Shown here one piece after another: positions 48,801-64,000 of a stretch of 64,000 nt of DNA; position 1 is the first letter of the stretch; each line of letters opens with the position of its first letter. Source of the stretch: Liolophura sinensis (Eukaryota > Mollusca > Polyplacophora > Chitonida > Chitonidae); NCBI RefSeq assembly GCF_032854445.1, contig NC_088301.1, forward strand, positions 34,523,187-34,587,186, in the 5' to 3' direction. Both the position numbers and the translations under genes were made by a program. Below the pieces are notes generated by a model that saw nothing but the letters and a program-made list of their open reading frames with translations, made no database searches and was not told the DNA's origin.

Positions 48801-50717
48801 ACCAACCCAGACAAAAGGTAGTGCTCTGCTTCAGTATTACCACAGCCATTATGAAATTGTCAGTATTAGCTACAGTACATATCCATTTTAAGTCGTCTCC
48901 GTTTCAAATTGGCTGTCAATCAGTGTGGTGAAATGCCGGAATTTCATGTTACATAGCAGGGTACCCACGCTGTCAGTGTGACAGGATGGCTTTCCTCTGG
49001 TGTAGGCACTGAGTCATCGCGTGACCAATGGAAACGACATCCGATGGTAACATCTGCATAATTTATCGGCTGGCCATGTATATTTCCTGGGCCAGCCTTC
49101 CATGGAGGAAATTACTGTAGCCCATGAATAATGACTGGACTTGAGGGTTTAGTCTCTTTGTGTAAGGGAGGCTGGCAACCCCTAGCCCTGACAATGGCCT
49201 TTGTAAGCAAGTGTACAAGCTGAGCGCAACAAAGACTCAACCTGGTTAAATACAATGGGTGCAGTTTAATGGAAATGGGAAATGTAGTGAAAGGCAAAAT
49301 GGTTAGTTGACTTGGCAGCCTGGGATTTTCATACATGTCTAATTTTGCTGTGAGGTTTAGCTGAACTTGATGCCAGCTTGAGAGCTAGTTGGTCATCATT
49401 CCTTTCTAGCCCCACAGCACCTATTTATCAATGTTATATGCTGACTGACAGATGGTCCTAGTTGAGATAATGAACTTACACCCTGTCAGGGAGACTCGGT
49501 GTGCCTTGTAAACCAGCTGCATGTGAACTTCGCTTCAGTTACTATTTTCACATCTTTGCTGCTCAGTACTGGTAGTCTAGTATTATGCGTGTAAGTCTAC
49601 TTTTAGCTCCCTATGCTGTTGACTTAAGTATTTACAGGGTAAAAGTTATTGTTATTTTTATAAAAATAGTATTAAGTGATCAACCTATGGTCCAGTCTTT
49701 CATGTTGTCTTGTATTGATTTTGTGCATATCAGTAAAATGTGGGTAAGCATGGGGCAGATATCGATTAGTTACTTGCAGACAGGGTTTAAATCTTCCCAG
49801 TTAAATATATGTTGTAAATCTGTTTCTCACAGTGAAGACGAGGTTAACAGAGCAGAATCACTTAAAATGAGTGCAGTTGAATGCAATAGCAGAATTCTCT
49901 CTTGCAAGTTTTTATTTTGGTTTTTCATCAATATCTTTCGAAAGTTTTATGATTTTGTGGTGAATGAAGAGTTATTGAATTTTCAGCATTTCTGCTCATC
50001 TCTCTTTTAGTCATTCTGTTTTTTTATTTCTTAATCTGTTCTCTTAATTATTGAATTTGTTATACTGTGTAGCAATTGATTGAAAACTGTAAAATCTAAA
50101 GTCCTATAAAATATGGTTGACATTTCTGCTGTCCTGATCCTGCTGTATCTGTTATGGCCATCAAAACTTGATTATTAAACTTAGATCTGTGTAGATTAAC
50201 CTGTGCTGTGGAAACCATCATAAGTCTGTTCTGTCGTGAGGTTTCCTTTGTGTACTGTCACCTGTGTAGGGACAGGTGGGCTGTTCCCTTTGATGGCTGG
50301 AAATAGGGACACCTGACCCAGAATGTATACTGTTGACAGAAGTATCATAACTGTTCAAATTTCCGGACAAGAACAGTGAGCATTGTAAGATTGATATATG
50401 TGTAAATGTATCTTATTTGAAATTAGAAGCAGCTTCCAGCAGAGTACACGGCTGTCAAGGATCTAGCTCCTTTAGTATGAAAGATTTATGATAAAGATAT
50501 ATACTGCTTATCCTTGATCACGTTTTGGGTTGAGTTGGAATAGGTCTGAAAAATTACATACCCCTCCTGTTAAAATTGAGCACATATAAGCATGGAGTAG
50601 ATTAAGAACGGATAGAAAGTGAGAAATGAAAAGAATTGGTTCATCTCTTTATTTTTGTACATATTGTCTTCATATATCAAAATTTGCAGAATTTTTTTTT
50701 TTTTTTCCTTTTTATAG
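45862..50717 (+). other. ELAV intron 1 (5' UTR intron, 4.9 kb)
   Basis: Inferred intron between the 5' UTR exon donor (45862) and the acceptor 'ctttttatag' before the exon carrying the start codon. It is non-coding, with balanced-composition patches (about 47980-48560 and 48950-49560) that could hold enhancers. One patch has 'gcataatttatcgg', a POU/homeodomain-like word, near 49060. Open frames such as 49585-50010 show no protein-like features. Confidence 0.6.
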
Positions 50718-57877
<7,160 letters not shown>

Positions 57878-60800
57878 GACCATCCCTTGAAAGTGCCACT
57901 CTTAGAAAACATTGTGAAAGATGCCATAATGATGGTACAAAGAGACTAGTCAAAAGCTGACTGACCTGTCCGCTATCCTTGCGGTGGGCTCATGAAATCT
58001 GGGCATGTTCTTGTCAAAGAAGATCAAGGCCTGGATTAGTGTGTGTTCAACTGTAGAGGGCGGCTCCCATGGTCCCAGGATAGGATTGTATTACCTTCCA
58101 GGAGCGTTCCTATGGAGAGTTAATGTCAGCCAGAAATCCAAGGGTACATGGTTTGGGCCGAGTCTACTACAGTTCTTATTATTATTAATTTATGTTAGTA
58201 TTAGCGGTTTATCTTGGAGCATAATAATTTATTCACTTTTTTGGTATAATGTCCAGTTGAATTATTTATTATTGATGTTTAAGACACTTTTTTCAGATTC
58301 ATGGTTTAGATATTTGAAATGCTCAGTAGACATTCACGACATATCCCAAGTTTTTTGGTGTTTGTTAGTTAATAGGTGTGTTGTATGTATACATAGACGT
58401 ATTATGCTCATTTTGTGTTATTCTTTTTTCAATTTTAATGCTCCCATTTCTTTTTTTTTTATTTGTATTTGCATTTTCAAATGTTATTAACCTTGGAAAC
58501 ATTTGACAAGGTTAGTTTTACTTTTGATTGGCTGTTTTGAGAGCATAATCATATACGAAGTTTTACACATTTCTTTTTCCTTGTTTTGTGTTTTAAAGAG
58601 GCTTCATTTCTCTTGCATAGTCTGAGGAAGATCCTATGATTACTTTCTGCATGATTGCAATAAATTGCAAACATTTATCCAATACTAACTTACCCTCTTA
58701 ACATATGCTGATAGATGTGTATTTATCGTTTTCTTCTCTTTTAGCTCCCATTGTTAGTCATGTTAGCAAGGAGTTACTTGCAAGAGTCATTCATAACTTT
58801 TGTTTGAATTATTTCACATAATTTAAGGGCATGTACACTTCGATGATGTTGGATTTTAAGCTGTGGTTAAGTTCTTATAGCAAACAATTTTGGTAAAAGT
58901 TGGAAGATATCACTCCTTGCTTTTACCATTTAATTTTGTCTATATTTTTTTCGAATTGTGTTGAACCTGGCCAGACGGCTAAGAACACATGCTTGCTTGG
59001 CCAGTGTTGAAAAGACTTAGAAAGCTTCAGTAAGGTTGGAGACTTGCATAATAAAAGAGCATCATGAGCCTTCTCCACACATCAACTGCCCAAGGATGTG
59101 AAGAGTCCATCTGCATTAAGACGAAGAAAAGCCATGCAAAATGTCTCCAGCTTAAAAGCTGGACTAGTCCCTTACAATTGGAGATGCATACAAACATGGA
59201 ACAGAACTCCGAGTGCCTGAGTATAATTCACTTCAGGAGGCAAGGACAACTTGATCTTCCAAATACCAACAGTTAGCCGTTTTTTACAAGATGGGTACTG
59301 CTCATTTTAGCTCGTGGTCACAAAAAAGCGAATCTAATGTTTGTACATAGTGAGGTTTTTTACATCTGACGCATTTATTTCCCGGAAGATGCATAACCCA
59401 ATCTATGCATCCATCGTGCTTTGGGGGGTGTAGTGGATGCGGGAAGTGGACAGGAGTGAATTTTCTGCACTCCCTTTTTACATGTATCCGATGGGAGGGT
59501 TGGGGCGAGCCACTCAGCTGAACGGTGAGAAGTCCTCTTACATTCCGTGTGTGGCCCTACACCAGGGTTGTCACAGCTTTCTCCATGTCTTCCACCGCAC
59601 TTCAGCTGAGTTGGCAGTAAGGGAGGGACCAGTATTTAAAGGGGTAGCAGCAACTGCATCGTGTTTTACATAGAGATATATGGCGGAGTTTGAAAAGATT
59701 TACCATTGGACATAGTTTTTGGGGACAAGGGACTAGACTGGAGTAAATAATTCACCCTTACTTGTTACATTCGATGACAAAATGCAAGATACCCGACGCT
59801 GCTGTATGTGCAATTTTGTAATCTTAAGAAAAGGGACAAACTTAGCTTATAGCCGTTTGTACGCCATTACGGGGTGTTGGTATTCCAAAGACCATTTGTA
59901 AAGTGTACAAAGATTTTATACTGATTGAACCTTGTTGTTAGAGACACTGTTATACGCAAAGAGGTTCTTATATGCGGATTTTATAATGTTATCCTTTTTG
60001 GGATAAACTGTTGGCTAAACTTTCAGATAGGTTTTCAAAAATATATATATATAAACCTGGAGTAAAAATATGAGTCTTACATCACTTTATAAATAAACCA
60101 GAACGGAAACAAATTTTTTTGCTTTTATCACCAAACAATGAATTTCTTCAAATCACTGCTTGGGTTATGTCGAGCTAAAAAAAATCGGTAGTGAAACTAC
60201 GCATGTTAAGTGACAGTTCTGGTGAAGTTCTCCATCTAAATCTGCTCCGGAATCGACTTCGAATGTCGACTGATATCCATTTACATACGGGCCTGTTTGT
60301 TCTTGTAACCTTCTTGCACAATGTGCTATTTTCCATTTTTCGATGTTTGTCAAATGAAGTGTCAAACAAAAGTTATGATTGTTTGGGTTGCGTACATTAC
60401 CCAGTGTTCATCAAATGCCTATGTCATTATGTTTATTTTGTGTGAGTTTAGAATGGATTTCATCTTAGATTCATATTTCTTGCTAGTTCATATTTACCGA
60501 TCTTAAATGTTACATTGCTTGTAGCTTTCATTGTTTCAATATTCTAGATATATAATGTTCTTCGTCGTTTCTAGTTTGCAGTTTTGGCTTTACGCTATTG
60601 AACAGGGATAAATACAGTGTACCCTGCCCTTTATCTGGTATCCTTGATCCAGTCGGTTATGGATTCACCAAATAAGGCAAAAGGAACATTTTGTCGAACA
60701 ACAGAGAATGTCGGCCATTTTTTGAGCTGGCTTGAGTGCTATTTCTACCCAAACATGGCCTAAATCTAACACTGAAACAACATCTTACCCGTTCAAAGTA

Positions 60801-61050
60801 TTTCTTCTGTTCACAAGGCTTTAGCTTTAGTTTATCTTTCTTCTATAATACTTATTGTCTGTATTGTGATCTAAGCACAGTGATCGAAATTCTGTGGACT
60901 AATCAAGCTGATTAATATCTGTGAAGGTCGAAATGAAGCTGTTAACTGCCGACTTTGTACATGGGCAACAGCAGGCTGTTTGTTGTCTTTATTATAGTAG
61001 TCGAGTATCTCGTTCTGCAATTTGTACTTTTACATGTGCATTACAAAAAT
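57878..61050 (+). other. ELAV 3' UTR region (extent unknown)
   Basis: No coding gene was recognised after the stop. The first 900 nt are U-rich with several ATTTA/TTATTTATT words (about 58178-58480), as expected for ELAV mRNAs, which are often autoregulated through U-rich 3' UTR elements. Candidate AATAAA poly(A) signals lie at 58659-58664, 60092-60097 and 61048-61053; which is used cannot be told. A 161-codon open frame at 58005-58490 is low-complexity and not protein-like. Confidence 0.55.
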
Positions 61051-61569
61051 AAAACTTTTGCCATTGCCAGAAATATGTTTTTCATTTGCTCTGTACGTGC
61101 ATGCAACTCCTGCTATAGGCTTTGGTTTGGTGTCCACAATCTTCCCAGGAAAGGCAGTATTGCTCGAAAATAGCCCATTATGGACGGAAACCATCCAAAG
61201 AAAGGTGGGAAAGAATGTTTCAGTACTGGAATGCTGCCTAAAATGTGGAAAGAGGGGACACGTTTTTGTGTGAACTGAGAATAGTATAGTCTCCTTTATG
61301 TAAAGGCCTGAGGCTTGTTTTAAGTCGTAAAATGAACAGAATTTCTGAATAAGAATAGCACTGGTTGCCACTGTTTAGAGAAAGCACAAAGTGACCATTA
61401 ACCACGTTCCTGGACGTAACACCAATAACATGGCGTTGCAACGCGCTCAAGTGAACGTGTGGTCTTACTTACACTTATTTGAAATTGATATCGGTGGTCA
61501 TAATGGCGATGTAAGTGACCGAGAACTTTCTGGTAGACCATGTAAAGGTGTAAACAAGAAAAATTAAAA

Positions 61570-61570
<1 letters not shown>

Positions 61571-61600
<30 letters not shown>

Positions 61601-61614
61601 TTCTTTTTCTTTTT
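61571..61614. repeat. T-rich tract
   Basis: Nearly pure T with three C interruptions, over about 44 nt. On the minus strand this could be the poly-A tail of a retroposed sequence, but no element body was recognised. Confidence 0.9.
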
Positions 61615-61802
61615 CGAAGGTGATCCAAACTCGAATGTCACGTATGCGTCACGTAATTTAAGATACACGTCTTCTAACCCGATGGAGTTTGGTCTAAACC
61701 TCCCCTGTATGTTTAGTTTGACTCTTGGGGTTAGATTGGGAATGTAGAGAAATACGTGGATTGTTTTACCTGAAACGTTTGAATTTTTAAGATGAAGTTA
61801 CG

Positions 61803-62312
61803 ATTGGTACTACGTTTAATATCTGAGGTGCAATGTGTGATAGGGCATTGGTACTAGGTTTATTGTCAGAGATGTGGGCGGTAGGGGATTGGTACTACTT
61901 GCATTGTCAGAGAAGTACTGTGTGATAGGGGATTGGTACTACTTGTATTGTCAGAGAAGTACTGTGTGATAGGGGATTGGTACTACTTGTATTGTCAGAG
62001 AAGTACTGTGTGATAGGGGATTGGTACTACTTGCATTGTCAGAGAAGTACTGTGTGATAGGGGATTGGTACTACTTGTATTGTCAGAGGTGTGGTGTGCT
62101 CTAGAGGATTGGTACTAGGTTTATTGTCAGAGATGAAGTGTGTGGTAGGGTATTAGCACTAGATTTATTGTCAGAGATGAAGTGTGCGGTTGGTGATTGG
62201 TGCTAGGTTTATTGTCAGGGTTGTAGTTTCATGTAGGGTATCTGTACTTGGTTTATTGTCTAGAGATAAAGTGTGCGATAGGGGTTTGGTACTTGGTTTA
62301 TTGTCAGATGTA
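61803..62312 (+). repeat. 44-bp minisatellite, about 11-12 units
   Basis: The word TTGGTACTA recurs at about 61804, 61848, 61889, 61933, 61977, 62021, 62065 and 62109, i.e. a 44-bp period (one step of 41). The unit is 'gggattggtactacttgtat', 'tgtcagagaagtactgtgtg', 'atag'. The central four to five units are nearly identical; the outer ones are diverged. Confidence 0.96.
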
Positions 62313-62597
62313 GGTAGGTGGTACATGCCGAACTTGTCGAAAAGAAAGTTATCATTTTTGGAAGTAATGTTTTGTTGTGTGCTCGCAGACAGTGTTAACT
62401 ATTTGTATAGGGATTGAGCTGAAGAAATTATTGGAGTAAATGTTGCATTATTTAATATATGACAACCACGTCATAGAGTATACGCAGTTTACCCTCTTGA
62501 CATTTGGTAGCATGGGTTAAAATTGGAATTTTGTTAATTTTTCTTCCCAGACGTTATTGAAATGTGTTGCTAAACGTTGGTTTCGACAACATTCTGA

Positions 62598-62638
62598 CAG
62601 AGAGAGAGGGAGAGAGAAAGAGAGAGAGAGAGAGAGAT
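62598..62638. repeat. GA dinucleotide microsatellite
   Basis: (GA)n with GGG and AAAG interruptions over about 40 nt. Confidence 0.95.
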
Positions 62639-64000
62639 TGCATTCCTGGTGTGACGAGTGCAGAATGCGTAGTCGTATACAGTTCTGGACACTGAAATCT
62701 ACGTCTACTGTAACGTTACAGCTATTGACTGATTTTAGGCTATAATCGGTTTTGATGCTCGGCTAATGACTATGTATCCATTTCTACCACCGGGAAGATA
62801 ATTAGATGGCCACCGCTTTGGTTTCTCTACGAACTGCCTTTGTGGTGTGTGGCAAAGAGACCCAATAAGCGTCTGTAATTCCGAATGAGAAACCTTCGCT
62901 ACTGGCCAGCGGAGGCGCATGTGCAGGTTAAGGCTATCTAAGCTCGGGGGAATGGATTTTATGACACAGGTTCTTGAATTAATCATAGCCACAATCATTA
63001 AAGCAGGGATGTATCCAGCTATTCATGGGGCCTCGTTGGAGTTAGACATGTATGTTTATTTCTGCTTCTAGGAAGCTTTGGACATTACTGCGTCATCGTA
63101 ACGAATCCAAACCGCGATCCACTTAATCACCTAGACGTCCTGCAAAGTTTCTGAGATATCCTGCCAGTTAAATTATAGTCGTCATGCATGGAATTCGCCA
63201 GTATGGCGTCTTTGTCGCCTGATCAGCAACGTTGTGAAGATAGGCGACTATGTTTTCTTGTTTGGGTGGAATTTGTGGACAGTCAGAAATTTAAAAGACA
63301 CCGGCGTTAACTTTAACATAGTTTTCCCTTTCACCTTTGTAAAATTCTTAGTTGTCTGTTGTTAATATTCAACGCCATATTGTCTAGAAGCCTTGGAGAC
63401 CTTGTTTAACTTGGAATATGTGATTATGTAGAACTGTGTGTATAGTACTGACATTAAGCCAAGGAATTAATGTTTGGTTAGGATGTTCAAAGCTATACGT
63501 AAAAACTCAAATAATATAGTCATAGTTATTTCGGAAAAGGTTTGGAAACAATGTTTACGTGACGTCAACGAAAACAGACACGTTCTCTGGTATTAGAAAT
63601 AACTCTCGCCAGATTTACATTGGTACGTTTACGATTTTCTCAGTGTGTTTGATTTTGCCAACTTCGAACTGCGATATCTCAGTTATACACAACATCAAAA
63701 ATAAAAAGGTATGCTTTTTAAACTTTACGGGATATTTAACCGATGTATGTATACAATGGACCGATAGAGCTGTCTTTTCTTTTAAGCGCTAGCAATTTTT
63801 AATTAGGCCTTCAATATTTCACTATTTCTCCAAGGAAAGAAAACGGGTGGATTGTTCTTGAGTCAACCCATGGTCACTATTAAATGCAAACAATGCCATG
63901 TATCTCTGTCCTCCTGACCGTGGTTATTATATACATTTATAAACATGTATATATAGTAGTCTGTGAAAGCTGTAAAGCTGCATCTCGTAAAGTTGTAAAT

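Larger units (their letters stand above)
61050..64000. other. Distal 3' UTR or intergenic DNA
   Basis: No gene was recognised. It contains a poly-T tract (61571-61614), a 44-bp minisatellite (61803-62312), a GA-rich tract (62598-62638) and a CpG-richer patch (about 63030-63400) that might mark a neighbouring promoter. Confidence 0.6.

Noticed and set aside
49585-50010. 141-codon open frame in ELAV intron 1
   Set aside because: No recognisable domain, composition follows the AT-rich intron, no supporting splice context.
58005-58490. 161-codon open frame after the ELAV stop
   Set aside because: Hydrophobic and low-complexity because the DNA is T-rich, with no motifs; best explained as 3' UTR.

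Overview
This is animal (metazoan) genomic DNA: AT-rich, with multi-kilobase GT-AG introns, microsatellites and minisatellites, and a 200-N scaffold gap. The proteins are bilaterian. Several interspersed repeats carry a 'CAGCATTATGGTGGGAxGAAAC ... GGGGGAAACCCA' core that I know, from memory, from molluscan and other lophotrochozoan genomes, and ACATGT/TACATGTA words are abundant. The best guess is a mollusc or a close lophotrochozoan relative.

There are two protein-coding genes, arranged head to head. On the minus strand, nine exons (44974 down to 16187) encode the N-terminal three quarters (about 382 codons) of a cytosolic carboxypeptidase 6 / AGBL4-type tubulin deglutamylase. The 3' exons, including the one with the catalytic glutamate, were not found and probably lie left of position 1 or in the gap. 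On the plus strand, from about 45.5 kb to beyond 57.9 kb, is a complete three-RRM ELAV/Hu neuronal RNA-binding protein of 345 residues. It has an untranslated first exon and a long U-rich 3' region.

Main observations. (1) The ELAV gene carries two tandem 154-nt versions of the same RRM2 exon, 97 nt apart. They differ at about 42 nt but only 6 residues, and the phase forbids using both, so they look like mutually exclusive exons that swap part of RRM2. (2) The AGBL4/ELAV divergent pair is the same neighbourhood and orientation as human AGBL4/ELAVL4, implying ancient microsynteny and probable cis-regulatory entanglement. (3) AGBL4 shows two single-base frameshifts (exons 3 and 6) in otherwise perfect exons, most likely assembly errors. 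(4) A ~170-bp inverted duplication brackets AGBL4 exon 1 and invades the shared promoter. (5) A 63-nt in-frame candidate hinge cassette lies between ELAV RRM2 and RRM3.

Layout: 1-16186, AGBL4 downstream intron sequence with the gap; 16187-44974, AGBL4 exons and introns, including a CpG-richer patch at 17.5-18.0 kb, a G4-prone C-tract at 32.2 kb and a 120-bp tandem array at 37.4-38.0 kb; 44975-45861, divergent promoter and ELAV 5' UTR; 45862-57877, ELAV; 57878-64000, ELAV 3' UTR and intergenic DNA with a 44-bp minisatellite at 61.8-62.3 kb.
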